From Icerya purchasi (lineage: Eukaryota; Arthropoda; Insecta; Hemiptera; Monophlebidae): 64,000 nucleotides of DNA. The notes beneath the pieces are model-generated. The model was not told the DNA's origin. It was given only the letters and a program-made list of their open reading frames with translations, and ran no database searches. This document shows, in pieces, positions 1 through 12,300 of the stretch. Position 1 is the first letter of the stretch. The number at the start of each line of letters is the position of its first letter. Location: positions 252,078,440 through 252,142,439 of the forward strand of contig CM077116.1 in the NCBI GenBank assembly GCA_039619475.1, written 5' to 3'. Position numbers and translations under genes: made by a program.

Positions 1-89
1 AAACTGACATAAAAACTAAAAAATTTCATTTCTTTCCCATTTTAAAAAGGGAACATGAAAAAGAAAATATCCATGAAAGCAATCTAAAT

Positions 90-566
90 ATGTTCGAAAG
101 TTGGATTTTCGTCATTAAAAGTGAATATGAAAGTCGGTTTCAAAGTTTCAAGAAGCATGGAGAAATGTTTACATTTATAATAAAGCCCGAGGAAATAGAA
201 GAAAATGTTTTAAATTTGCAGTATTTTCAATATCTAAAAATTGATTAATTTAGAAATGATTGATTTTAAGAGTTCAACGTTATGGACGGATAAATTTACA
301 AAATTGCGGAAATATTTAAAAAAAAAAACAAAATCATCTTCTCATGATATTAGGCATCACTTCCTACAAAGTTTTCATCTTTGAAAAAAATTGGCTTTGC
401 CATTTTGTCCACATTCGGTTCAACTTGTAAATGTGAGCAAATATTTTCACAAATGAAATTTATATTACGCAAGAACAGGGACAGGTTAACTACCGAAAAT
501 TCAAATGCTCGTATTCGTCTTAAAACGACTAACTATAAACAAGACTTGACTAAATTGACGTCATAA
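90..566 (+). pseudogene. hAT-type transposase C-terminal remnant
   Basis: The translation shows a segment beginning SEYESRF near 120 and ending with FGSTCKCEQIFSQMK near 411. This matches the C-terminal part of hAT-superfamily transposases (GTF2IRD2/ZBED-like proteins), which carry an FGSTY-CE-FS-MK motif in the dimerisation region. Stops at 246-248 and shortly afterwards break the frame, and the upstream catalytic part is not visible, so this is a dead fragment. No terminal repeats were recognised. It lies downstream of the angel gene and is unrelated to it. The family assignment rests on the FGST motif and the RDRLT stretch that follows it. Confidence 0.72.
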
Positions 567-1029
567 GTTCAACATGAGGGGAGCCATTGATATCGAAGAG
601 AACGTTTATAAATAAAGTTCATTCAACTATGTTTGTAATTATTTTCTAATAAAATATATCTTATTATTTACTAAAAGACTGTTTTAATACGAAAACATCT
701 CGTGACCCAAACGTCTCTTCAATACTCACATTTTGGTTGATTTTTACCCGCGGCCAAAAAAGGTTGTCGACTCCTGGAATAAATGATAGTGAAACATATC
801 AAAATTGTGCTCGGAATTATAATGAGAAAAAAATGAAAACAGGAAAAAATTGAACTATTATCGATGCGGCAACGTGTAAATCATTTCTCGTTTTTTTTTT
901 TTTTTTGTAGACGCGACACCCTGTACCGTGTTTAACTGCTGTGGTACAGTACGAGGATGTGCGGTTTCTTCTTATAGATAACTGCTCATTCTATTAATTC
1001 TAATTAACTGTGTCACAGATGAAATTACC
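567..1029. other. non-coding spacer, nothing recognised
   Basis: AT-rich sequence with a run of T around 891-906. No coding similarity or repeat structure was recognised here. Confidence 0.5.
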
Positions 1030-3250
1030 TTAGGGGAATTCTCAAGTGTGTTAGTGACTGTTTTTTTATTTATGTATAAAAGGAGGCTGATTGGGTGAAT
1101 GTGCTGGATAGTAACACAGTATGAAGGGGGTTGAGGGAGCAACACCTTGACAACAGAAAGGACAGTTCATATGGGGTAGGGTTCTTTGTAAAATAAAGTT
1201 ATGCGACAAAGCTGTGTGGCCTGTGCATAGGCGGCTAAGGGCGCAGAAATCTCTACAGGAAATGCTTGTTTCGGGCCATTGTGGTTCAATTGAGGGCTTG
1301 ATTAGCCTCAAGAAAGTCTGACATGAGGTCCACGAGGACGTAATGTTATTAAAAATTATGTTTGCTAGATAGGGTGGGGGAGGGCTGTTATTAGGTAAGG
1401 GGCAGCATAATACTGCTCGGGCGGACGTATCGATGCGTTCATTTCCAAGAATCTCGGCATGGCTGGGTGCCCATAAAAATGAAATGGAGCGCTCTTTCTT
1501 AATAAGTTCATATAATACCTGCTGGGTTCGAATTGCTGAAGGATGTTTGGTGAGAGGATTATAAATTGTCGATAGCGTCGCGAATGAATAGACACCAACT
1601 GGGGTTTAAGTGGTTCTGCAGAAAGAAAATATTCCAAACAGAAAAATACTCCATTTATTTCAACATTCAGTACCGAACAATTGTCATTCAGCCGAATCCT
1701 TCGGATCACATTGCAGGTTTTAAAGTAGCAGACGGTTGGGAATGAAGTAGCCTCTGGAGTGGCCTTGGCAGCATCCGTGAAGGAAGTGAGGTGGTCGGAG
1801 TATTTTTGAATTGTTGCTGCTGTCAACTGAACAATATTCGGATGCAGGAGTTTATTATACTTCATCAGGGAAAAATCAATATTCATATGGACCCATGGCG
1901 GAATCACGGTGTTAGGTGCTAGATCGGGGAAGGAAATTACGCTCACATTGTGCTGCGATAGGAGGGGCAGGCCTTCCGGGAGAGAGTCATTAGGGGGGAA
2001 AACATTTATGTGGATAGGAAAGGAACGATTACGAGAGAACAGAGTGAGGGTCTCACGGTGATAATAACAGGTTCTGAAATACTCTAGTGAGGGGGAGGCT
2101 AACAAGACACACAAACTAACAGACGGAGAGGTTTTATGTGCGCCAAGTACCGTGCGGTGAACTGAATCGAGAGATTTAAGTAGGAAAGGGCTGGCTGAAG
2201 AGTACGCCTGGAACCTGTAATTTATTCTAGAAATGACTAAGGATTTATATATGGAGAGAAGAGTTTTAGAAGGTACATTATACTTTGAGTTTGATACGTA
2301 TTTAAGGAGCGATAGGAATTTATAACATTTAACTCTAAGGTTGGACATATGAGACCGTCAAGTTAGGTTGCGATCAAACAGTAGTGCAAAGAAAGTAACA
2401 GTAGGATGGAAGTGAAGTGAAGAGTTTCCTAGATTGAGACGGAAGGGGTTTTGACGTCCCCGATAGAAATCAACACAGACAGACTTAGATGGAGAAAACA
2501 TAACACCGTTGTTGTAGTTTTGTAACAGTTTTTTGTAGGATTTTTTGAGCATTTGCTGGAAAACTGGAAGACAGGGAAGTGTTCAGTTCGTCAAAGTAGA
2601 GCCGGGCATTAACAGGCAGATAAACAAGGTTGCACTAAGGGCAGATCCTTGTGGTAGACCATTCTCAGTTTGAATGGTGCTCGATGTTGACGAACCGATC
2701 TTAACACGGAACGTTCTATTTGTTAAAAAATTATTGAGATAATTGGCCATGTTTCCAATTATACCAGGTGATTTCAGTGTGGATAGGAGGCCGTACCGCC
2801 ATATTCTGTCAAACGTCTTTTCTATATCGAAAAAGACGGAGTATACACGTTGGCGTTTGTGAAAGGCTGTTAATATTTGCCTTTGTAGGTTCAGCAGATG
2901 ATTAGCTGTAGTACGCATCTTACGCTCTCCGGCTTATGACGAGGATAGAGATTATTGTTCTCAAGGAAAAAGAGGAGGCGCCGATTAACCACTTTTTCAA
3001 GCGTTTTTGCAAGGACACTTATGAAGGATATAGGCCTATAGTTTTGTGGAAAAAGAGGACCTTTATTTTGCTTTAAAATAGGAATAACGACTGCTAACTT
3101 CCATGGCTCTAGGATAGAACCGGAGGACCAGATTTGGTTATAGATATGTAAGAGGAAGTTTTTAGTTGAAGGAGGTAAATATTTTAACATAAAAGGATGG
3201 ATAGAATCCAGGCCAAGATGCGCTGTTTGCAGTATGGCATTGATGTTGAT
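1030..3250 (-). pseudogene. I-clade non-LTR retrotransposon, RT to 3' end, broken
   Basis: Reading the minus strand from about 3250 downward gives a non-LTR reverse transcriptase in order: fingers (KLAVVIPILKQNKG, NYRPISFIS), catalytic motif A (FFDIEKTFDRIWRYG), and motif B (LPQGSALSATLF). After a break come thumb sequence (VISRINYRFQAYSSASP) and a decayed RNase H domain (SFTDAAKATPEA; later FYGHPAMPRF in place of the usual PGHxGI block). The tail is SRLCTGHTALSHN near 1210, typical of the region after RNase H in I-like elements. Such proteins copy element RNA at nicked target DNA. Several frame breaks are present, and the YxDD motif that should follow motif B near 2590 is not intact. The element is truncated at its 5' side (no endonuclease seen) and cannot be active. 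Confidence 0.85.
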
Positions 3251-3691
3251 AGTTTAATTCGGATATGGTGAAATGGCAATTGTAAGGAAATAAAAAGTCA
3301 GAGATGATAGTTATTGGTTGTTGTTCCGTGGAATATTTATTTGAAGAGAAGGCAGGGAGAAAGAACGTCCAGCAAGAAATAAGTCATTTAGTAGGCCACA
3401 TTGAAAGATGATGCAAAACAAAAAAGGGGGACATATGAAAGATAACAAATAAATAAATTTTTAAGGTGAATAGTAAAACTTGTCACGTAAATAAACCGGT
3501 AGAATATATGGTATACTGAGATATACAAAGGTTGTCTCAAAAAGACAGAGACCAACGCTGGCGTCGCGTCTCGAATCGACTTGGCGCCTATGCCACCGTG
3601 TAGAGCATTCATTTCTCTCACTATAGCAACAAGAAGTAACGGAATCCGTTCAGTAGTCGTCGCGCAGTGCGAGTTTAAAGACGTGTACACG
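3251..3691. other. spacer between two transposon remnants
   Basis: This may contain more of the 5' side of the neighbouring I-like element on the minus strand, but no convincing motif was found. The stretch near 3525-3560 (TTGTCTCAAAAAGACAG) resembles a short hairpin. Confidence 0.35.
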
Positions 3692-4166
3692 CTAACCCTA
3701 CAGGTTTTTTACGCATGTGAATATGAGTAACGTGAGTGTTGAAACGGAGCAATATTACGCGATCAAGTATTGTGTTCGGCGTGGAAACTCTTCGAGAACT
3801 TAAGGAAGTGTTTAAAGATGATGTTTTAGGCCAGGGTACAATTTTGAGGTGGCATAAGCACTTCCTCGCGTCCTTAGAGCAACGTCCGACGAAGAATTCA
3901 GAAAAACGATAACTGTGAAGTGGCAGGATCGAATGCGCCAATGTATCAGGAACGAAGGACGTTTTTACGCGATGGTAATAGCGATATCGATTGATTTTTT
4001 TCCGATTTTGTGTGATTTTGTACTTCTTGAAATAAAAGGTGTAAAAAAATCAAGTTCTCATCTTCATTTCACTTCAGTAAACTCGTCATAACTCATTCAA
4101 ATTCTCTATATAAATAAAAAAATGTCAAAAAAATTCACGAGCGTGCATTCAAAAAACCTGTAGGGT
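3692..4166 (+). mobile_element. internally deleted mariner-like element with TIRs
   Basis: A perfect 15-base inverted repeat bounds about 470 bp: CCCTACAGGTTTTTT at 3698-3712 and its complement at 4152-4166. Inside, from an ATG at 3723, the translation MSNVSVETEQYYAIKYCVRR followed in a shifted frame by FKDDVLGQGTILRWHKHF is the N-terminal helix-turn-helix region of a mariner-family transposase. The catalytic DDE part is missing, so the copy is non-autonomous and moved, if at all, with a transposase supplied in trans. The frame shift near 3800 and the missing core rule out a working protein. A TA target duplication could not be fixed with confidence. Confidence 0.7.
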
Positions 4167-4599
4167 CAGAGCAAAGTAGGTCGCGTAAAATGCCCATAAC
4201 TTGGACAATTTTTAAGTTACAGATTTCAAATTGGTCTCATTTTGTAGCCAAAAGATTTATCTAGATACGCGACGACGCGAGCAAACATGGTCGCAATGAC
4301 GTAACAAAGCCCACGTATGTCGAAAAGAAGGATATAGAATTAACACTGGTAATTAAACGTTTACAATACAATTCGAACACACATGGCCGCAATGATTGTT
4401 ATTCTACAAGCTATAGCGAGATTAGAATGTAATAATATTACAACTAATGCAAAATTTAATGTAATAGAAAAAAACGTAGAAACATTATTAGGTAAAAATG
4501 ATGCAAAAAGATTAAAAATATTAAAAATAGGAATGCAGGAATGTCTGGAAATACAAACAATTAAAAATATTAAAGAACCAATAAAACTGTTGAAAAAAT

Positions 4600-5350
4600 C
4601 GAAAAATTTCTTGTTGAGAATACTAATTAATCCGAGTGTTACACCTGTTATTCAACCATTCATTTGTATTAACAGCAAATGTGAAAGAAAAAATAAAAGA
4701 GTTTTAGATACGGATGTTATTGTGAAAGGGTACGGGGCCATTTAATTGAATTTTACCTATGGTACTACCAGGTTCAAACCGGAGAACAGTATATTCGATT
4801 ATGTACTGATATGCGGATGGCACATGAAGCTGTTCAAAATGAAAAACACTTAATTCTAACAATGAAAGAAGTGGCGCCATTGTTGACAAATGCAGAGATT
4901 TTTAGTAAAATTTTAATCCTGGCATATCACCAAATAGAACTGAATAATAAACCAAGAGAAATACAATATTCAATAAAAATATGAGCCTGTACAGATATAA
5001 AAGCGAATATTTGGGTTGAAATGTGCCCCTGAAATGTTTCAAAAGATTTTAAGAAATTCTTTGCAGGAATGTAGTGGAGTATTTTTAACTCTTTAGATAT
5101 TCTGGTATTCAAATCGAGTAAAGAGGACCATGGTAAAAATTTGAAAGAAGTATTAAATAAATTAAATCAGCTGGGTTTTGCTAACAATTTAAAAAAATGG
5201 CTGCTTGAAGTTAATAAAGCAGAGTCCTTGGATCATATTATTACGAAGAATAGAATTTACCCAGCCATTAATAAAGTAAAGGCTATAAAAGAATTCCAAT
5301 GCCCAAAGAATGCATCAGAATTAAGAAGTTTTTTTTTGGGACTAGTAATT
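4600..5350 (+). pseudogene. Gypsy-type LTR retrotransposon reverse transcriptase remnant
   Basis: The plus strand carries a degraded Gypsy/Ty3 reverse transcriptase. NPSVTPVIQPFIC near 4640 matches the linker before RT. RLCTDMRMAHEAV near 4800 matches the RLCVDMR-ANEA block. YHQIELNN follows near 4930. From 5141 the segment KEVLNKLNQLGFANNLKK, then DHIITKNRIYP and ECPKNA-like sequence ending in ELRSFFLGLV, matches the RT connection region. The catalytic YxDD has decayed to a SLDI-type sequence just before LVFKSSKEDH, and stops interrupt the frame. No LTRs were identified. It is an old, inactive fragment. Confidence 0.78.
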
Positions 5351-6282
5351 CCACATCCGTCTTCAAAAGTAGATAGATCAAGGAATGTAGCGCAGAAAAA
5401 AAAATATCTATACAACTCTCAATCTAACATTAAAAAACCTTTGAATTACAAAAAACAGCCTTATTGATATGGTAACTAGTAGCGTTAAATTAGAAAAGAC
5501 AAAATTAAGTTTAGTCAAAGATTATTAAGATATTCCTTTTGTAGGGAGATTGCTCAGGTAGAGTTCATTGCTTGCTATCTCTATGCTTCAAATGCTACAT
5601 TTTTGTTAATGTTTGAAAAAAATATTTAAATTTATTTATTTTTTAAACTTTTCATTATAATAAACATAAACAAGAATAAATAGTACATAATAGTGCCTAA
5701 TCAAATTGCATTTTTCGATTTTGATAATTTGGAGTAAAAATCTACTTTTAGTGATTTTTAATCGAAAGACTGATTATTTTCCAATAAAAATTTTAGCAAA
5801 AAAAGGATTAAAGTAACAACAATAGTTTTTATTTTTATAAATCCAAAGGAATCAGTTAGTATACAAACGAAACATTTTTCTCAATTTTAATAAAACAAAT
5901 ATTTACTAATTGTTTTATTATAAGATAATTCAATATCTCGGTATTTGAATAAACAATAATTTTCAAGATTGTGTTTATTGAAAATTATTGTAGTTGGCCA
6001 AATATAATAGTACAATCGATAGTGAATACAAGATTGCGTCACACATGTTTTGACAGTAAAGCTATGACGAAAAAATATGAAAGACTTCGTTCATTTCATT
6101 GATTTCTTTATTCGTCATACATTCGCATCGCGCACATTTAATTTGCTGCCCCCTTTAGATGATCTTGCTGGATTTGTTGTAAGTATGCAAAACTATTTTT
6201 TCTTTAAAAAAAGAAAGACATTTCCAAAGGTAAGTAAAATCATCGGAAGTCCATTAAAAGAAGATCATCTTAAATAATAACA
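5351..6282. other. AT-rich spacer with one unassigned small ORF
   Basis: An open frame at 6077-6277 (+) encodes about 66 residues including FASRTFNLLPPLDDL and has a good donor-like GTAAGT after position 6229. I do not recognise it and it may be chance. The rest is AT-rich sequence without visible coding signal. Confidence 0.3.
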
Positions 6283-6690
6283 AGTGCAGTCAAGCATGAT
6301 GTTTCATGCGCTGAAGAGTCCGTATGTTAATTTAAAGATAACTATAATTTACATTTACATAAAACTAAATTCAAAACAAAGAAATCTAATTTTTCGCGTC
6401 GCAAAGAGGGACAGACACGTCACTTTTTGCGCTTTTTTGAACTATTTATCAACTTTGAAAGTTTCGTTAAAGAAATGAAATTCGGGTTTGTTCCCAAACA
6501 TGACGGCCTTTCCACTGATTATCACATGGCCAGAAAAAAAATATTTTTTTGAAAACTTTCGAACCTCCAGCGCCTTGAGGACATAAATATAAAGTTGTAA
6601 GCTAGGCTATATTTTTCCTGTAAAACGGTCCTTTATGCATATTTTTGAAATACGTTTTATTTTCCTCAACTTTTTTACTCGAGCTATTGC
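6283..6690 (+). repeat. dispersed repeat family, copy A
   Basis: This segment starts with AGTCAAGCATGATGTTTCAT and runs through a block reading CTTTGAAAGTTTCGTTAAAG to TTTGAAATACGTTTTATTTT. The same blocks recur in reverse orientation at 25540-26265 and in this orientation at 26520-27350. It has no meaningful coding potential. The end of the segment grades into a poly-T run at about 6702-6721. Confidence 0.75.
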
Positions 6691-8178
6691 ATAAATGAAC
6701 TTTTTTTTTTTTTTTTTTTTTGCTGTTTTTAGTCAAAAAGGGGGGAAGGGTTAAATAAATTTTATTCGTAATTTTTTGATTTTATGAAAGAGCCTCTGCG
6801 TATTGTTTTATATTTTGAATTTCACTTTTAAACAGTTATCTAGTGATGAGTTATGATTTTTGAGGTTGTTATAAATTCCATTATTATTATATTGATTTTT
6901 TGAGGTTTTTGCAGCCCAGGGTAATCAATTAGCTTGAAGTTATAGATTGCCTTAAAGAGAATTTTAATTGTAATTCAATTCTGAAGTTTATAAGCCAAAC
7001 CGTTCGCGAGATTGATTTTTATTTGATATTTTTGTCTGAATTATCTTATTAGGATTCTGTACATTGTATGTGTATGGAATCCTAAAAACAACCTATACCA
7101 TTAACAATAAATCAAATGTTATTTTTAAACTAATTTTGAAAAACACATTTCTTTGTTTTTTTTTTGGATGAAAATACAAAAGCATCAAAATTTATTTCCA
7201 GTTTCAACTGGAAGAATAATAATAATAAATCCAACAAAAATGTAATCATCATGAGCTCTGAAACACTTCGAATAAAAACTTTTGCTTAATGTGCATCACA
7301 TTAGTACCTAGAAACGTACATTACACATAGTCATAAAATAAACAAAAACATTCAAAACATTTTCTCGTAAGTTTATACTATTATCTGTACTGCAATCATC
7401 TGTTGTTTAATTCAACTTCTAATTTTTTAGTCCTTTGAAGTATCTGTATATAAAAACATCAGGATTAACACTGTTAGCTTACCTGTTGTACAATTTATCA
7501 CACTGAATTTTAAAATCATTTTTCAACTTAATAACAATACCATACTAAGTAAAAGTACACAAATTAAAAATAATCACATAAAATCTTTCTTTTTTTAAAA
7601 AAACATACATATATACATTCATATATATACATACACACACACGCGCATGTATATATATATATATACATATACACAAAATAATAAAATTTATTATTGTGTG
7701 CAAATATGAAAACATAAATTAGAACACATTTACCACTTTACATAATATAGTATATTGTACGAAGCAAAGCTAAAATTTTGAATTTAACACAAATGTTTAA
7801 TAATTTTTATTTTATTTGTAGGTAGAGAGATCATACAATATTACTTTTGTAAACTTTAATTTTAATAAAACTCAGTCTATGCTTTAAGATTCTGCAAATA
7901 ATTGTTACAATTGTTGTTAGCATGCTTAAATAATAATTAAAGCCAACAGATTAATATTAAATATCTGCAACAAATTAAATTGCTAAAACTAATCTTACTG
8001 AAAATTAAAGAGAACGTGGAAAAAATACAAACTTTTCTCAAATATTTTAAATAGTTCTGCGCTTGAAATAAATATTACCTCATAACTGTTAAATATGTTT
8101 AATTATTGTACTGCAGAATTATATAAGCATATTGTCCTAAGGACTTCAAAATAGGAACAAGACAGATATAAAAAAACT

Positions 8179-8223
<45 letters not shown>

Positions 8224-9046
8224 AATGTGAACATCACCTCCCACAATAGTATATATTAAAGGAAATTTGTTTTATATATAACAATATTTAATACAAATAA
8301 TTTAACAAATTACTTTTTTTACTGATAGCAAATGTTATAAGTTTTTGTTTAAGATAAGATAGAAAAAAAAAAAAAAAAAAAAAAGAAAAAATCTAAATAA
8401 GTATTACTGCAAAAAAATTGTATATGGGAAAAAAGGTTCTGAAAATATGTATAATTCAGTTAATGTAAACAAAACCAAAATTTTTCGACTTATGCAAATT
8501 ATTATGCAGCAACACCACTTACTTCAGAAATTGTATTTTACTAATAACAAAATTTGTCTGTGCAATTTACTACAATACAGAAAAAGTAATGTTTAAGCTG
8601 ATAAAATAGCAATTGTAAACTAAAGAAATACGAAAATTTGAAACAACGATATAGCCTAAATTATTACTATTTCATTTTCGAACAAAACAGTAAAAACACT
8701 AGAATTAAACGATAACTTAGAAATAGGACCAGAGAGAAGACGCCCGAACATCCTGTTATATATTTTTTGTTTCTTCATCCTACCCTCTTCTAGTAATCAA
8801 TGAGAGCAACGGGCCGAGTTACATGAATAATATCGTACGAGTAACAAAATGTCGGGTTTTACATACTCGACTAGAACAGCCAGTGAGCTAAATACTCATT
8901 TTCCATCTGACAGACACGAAGATTATAAAGAATGCATTTAACGTCATTCGGCGAATGTCATCTGAAACAATGATCAAGAGCGTTCGTGCGCCTTCGACAT
9001 AACAAGAGTATAAACTAGTTAACAAGGAAAAAAGTCAAAAGTGAAT

Positions 9047-9080
<34 letters not shown>

Positions 9081-9198
9081 ATATATACATAGAGGTAAAT
9101 GAATATAAAGTAACACTGGCACACGAGATTAAATTACACGAAAAATCTGGTTACGTAGGGAGTGGGCACAGTACATGTGCAAGCAGGAAAAATGTTGC
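6691..9198. other. region downstream of angel: probable 3' UTR and flanking DNA
   Basis: This lies immediately after the angel stop codon on the minus strand. It is very AT-rich, with TA microsatellites near 7650-7670, 8185-8214 and 9043-9085 and an A-run near 8365-8383. Candidate minus-strand AATAAA signals (TTTATT on the plus strand) occur near 7805-7815 and 7686. No coding similarity was seen. Where the transcript ends cannot be decided from sequence. Confidence 0.4.
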
Positions 9199-9367
9199 TT
9201 ATGACGGTAGCAAATGAAATGTAGCCAATAATGGTAAGTGATCAGATCCGGAGATCTTATTTGGTATGGGTCCCATACGACTGGCTTCCGATGCTGTTGG
9301 TAAATTCAGATACGATACGAGTTTTAGTTGTTGTTCTCCTTCCGATTCTCCTCCGTCATTTCTAGGC
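9199..9367 (-). CDS. angel: angel exon 9 (last coding exon, GSDH motif)
   Basis: The acceptor TTTATTAG precedes 9367 and the stop TAA is at 9201-9199. The exon starts with the last base of a codon shared with exon 8. It encodes residues 1050-1104, including QLKLVSYLNLPTASEASRMG and GSDHLPLLATF. His1092 in SDH is the conserved catalytic histidine at the end of the EEP fold. The protein ends nine residues after LATF begins, as expected for Angel proteins. Confidence 0.92.
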
Positions 9368-12300
9368 CTAATAAATCAAACAATGAAATGAAAAATGTAC
9401 TTTCGTAACCTTTACACTACACGTCATCGAAATAAAACTTCCAGCAGTTCACCGGTTAAATAGCAATAAAAATGTTTAAACTCTGAGAATAGTACAAACA
9501 AAATGGTGACTGTTGACGAAAAGAGAACAGATGCAATTGGTGCTGATGACAGGTAAAATTGAAATAAATATTAGGTGCTCCGCGTGCTTTTAAGATGAAA
9601 GAGCCTAACAAATACATCTTATGTTCGCTGTAAATATATGGGGCAAGTATCCTGTGCGGATTGTTTATTCATAATCCGTACGCGAAAACATGTACAAAAT
9701 TCAATTCGCTTCACTAACTAGTGTTAATGGTATAATAAATATGCCGTAAACTTTAGTTTTTACTCGTTATTATTTATGTTTCGTTTAAGTTCATTTAATT
9801 ATGGTAAATAATTATGTCGCAATTATACATGTGTTGAATATTTGTACAAATATATTTTAAAATATTGCTGATTTTGTATTAAAAGACGAATTAGTTGAAA
9901 GAATGACACATTAGTTAACATGCGCCTATTATTTCATTAACCCTTTCCACACGATATTCTTCTACCATCCGTTTTTTTAATTAAATTTCAGATACATTTT
10001 TGTTTTTGCTTAATATAACTAAACGCCTTTAGCATGTTGATCTCAAAAACTCACAAAAGTTATTTTGCATTAATGGTAAGTCGAGATTTGATCAACTTTT
10101 CTCTATGTAATTTATCCTAGAACTCAAATAATATTTGGGGTAATATTTTTTTTTTCCATCATCCGGTACTCCACAAGTAATTTATTTGAACTAGGTGTTG
10201 ATTCCCCCTTTTTTTTTCCTTTATTTTTTTTTTTACATTAAATTTTTTCGTAATATTCCTGAATAATTAATCACATTGTATGCCTCAAATTCGTATTCTA
10301 AATGGACTCTAAAAAAAAAAAAAAAAAAAAAAATTGTTTAATTTTAAATAAATACCGTATTTGAATTTTAAAATACGATTAGTTCGACGTATTCAAGCCC
10401 GAAGTTTGGTTTCTCATATGTTTTTGAATTCTATTTCTCGATTCGTTTAGTAATATTTCGAGGGTGAAATCTATTTAGTCGTGTAGTTTTCCTTTGTTAC
10501 TTACTCGAGTAAACATTTTATTTGTAAAATAATATTTTTCGTACTATTCCTGAAAGAAGAAAAAGGAAAATACATTTAAACATACCTGGCTCCAATAAAT
10601 ACGATTACTAAACGAATTAAGCAGCAGTATTCAAACATATTCGTATGTGTGAATATGAATACGCTTGTTGGACGAACAAGAGGAACGGCTTCTATTTTCG
10701 CCGGAAAAGTCAGTACAGCGGCAATATGAAATAAGTCAGTACGGTGACAATATGAAATACAAAGCTTTTTCTTTCACATACAAATACAATAGAAGAAGTT
10801 AAACACAAGCCGCAGAGAAAAGAAAAATCGAATAAATCAACTTCACTTTGGACGACGACCCGTTAATCAGAACCAGGCAGCTGTGTGCACTCAGACTTAC
10901 AATACAATTAACAAACGGCTTCGTTTTTCCAAACTATAAATTTTAATTTTCTAACAGGCAGTCATACATATAAAATGAACTGTCATACATACTTATCTCC
11001 ATTAAGACACCGACAAAGAAGTTACACTCTGAAAAAAAATTAAATGTTAACAAGCCGTCATAAATGTGAATTAATTAGTAAGCAATTACCCGTAAAATAT
11101 AAAATCAACTGTACACCATGAATCGTGGCGGGTGGTAGCAAAGCCGTTTTCCAGTTTTGCTGGATAAACTGAATTCAATTTTAAATTGTGTTTAATTTTT
11201 CCGGTATCAAAACTAAAAGTAAGAAAATACACATAAATAAAGTTGTAAAAAAATATACGATTACTTAATTTTGATAGAAGTTCTTAATTAAATCAGTAAA
11301 AACAATGTAAAAATTCAAAAATATTCATAAGTGTATTTGAAAGTATTGATGTTGAAGTGCATAATAATAATAATAAAAAGAAAAAAAAATAAAAAATGTT
11401 CTCGAGGAAATCAAAGAGAACGATAATCATTAAAAGATTAAAGAAAAAGGGTGCTCTAAAATTAAACAGGTCGGTTACCTAAGCTGTTTAATTCTTTAAT
11501 ATACGCAATCAAAGGAACGAGTAAGAAACATGCGTTAAAAAATATTTATCAAACAAATAAAATATAACGACGTAAGTTTTTATACGGTTATTTTCCTATA
11601 CTTTTAACTGGTCTAAGAAGAACTGCATTTCGAGTTGATCATGTACCGCGAATTTAATATTCAACAGGTGCATTTATCTCTGTTATGATTTATTATGTTA
11701 GTTTTCGACTAAACACGCTACATTTTCACGTTTTCTTTATAACCAGAGCGGACAGGTAATTACTGCGTGCGACAACTACGCCAGTGAGTGTTAAGGCGGG
11801 CTTTGTTTCTCTGGCATTTTCGGAGACCACATAGTTGTTTTTGTATATTTGTTCGTTTGACTGAAATTTTAGTATAGTCTGATTGTTTTACGTATAATGA
11901 AATTTGCTAACGAAAAAACAATTATTGAAGTTAAAAAATACGGAATACAAGGAAAGGCAAGATATGAAAAAAAAGGGAAAAAAAACAGTTGTTTTAAGTG
12001 GATACAAGGAAAAAGTTCTGTGCAAGCGATGTAAAACTTTTTATAGATAAACTTGCGCTAAGTATGAAATTTACACAAGAAAAAACTGACAATGTATTTT
12101 CACTGGTCGAAATAACAGACTTATCTGTGCATGGCAGAATAGCGTGCGTGATTTTACTAGAACAACGATAAATATCATTTAATTATCGAAGTTTTATATA
12201 ATTAAAATTAATCATACATTTTATACTTACTGTTTATCGTATTCCTTGTCAACTGTCTGTATATCGTTCGGGCAGTTATGTATCGTGCAGGATCCTTCTG

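Noticed and set aside
3388..3941. Two minus-strand frames of 88-100 codons
   Set aside because: They are antisense to, or next to, the mariner remnant and have no similarity.
6077..6277. Plus-strand frame of 66 codons with a donor-like GTAAGT
   Set aside because: No recognised similarity, no partner exon with a matching acceptor found, and chance is likely in a window of this size.
11090..11170. Shorter version of angel exon 8 starting at the CAG near 11171
   Set aside because: It would shift the frame relative to exon 7. The upstream ACTTTTAG acceptor restores frame and adds the conserved SVY block.
11590..11670. Minus-strand MHLLNIKFAVHDQ frame in intron 7, considered as an extra angel exon
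   Set aside because: It does not fit the phase between exons 7 and 8, which already join perfectly, and it lacks splice sites.
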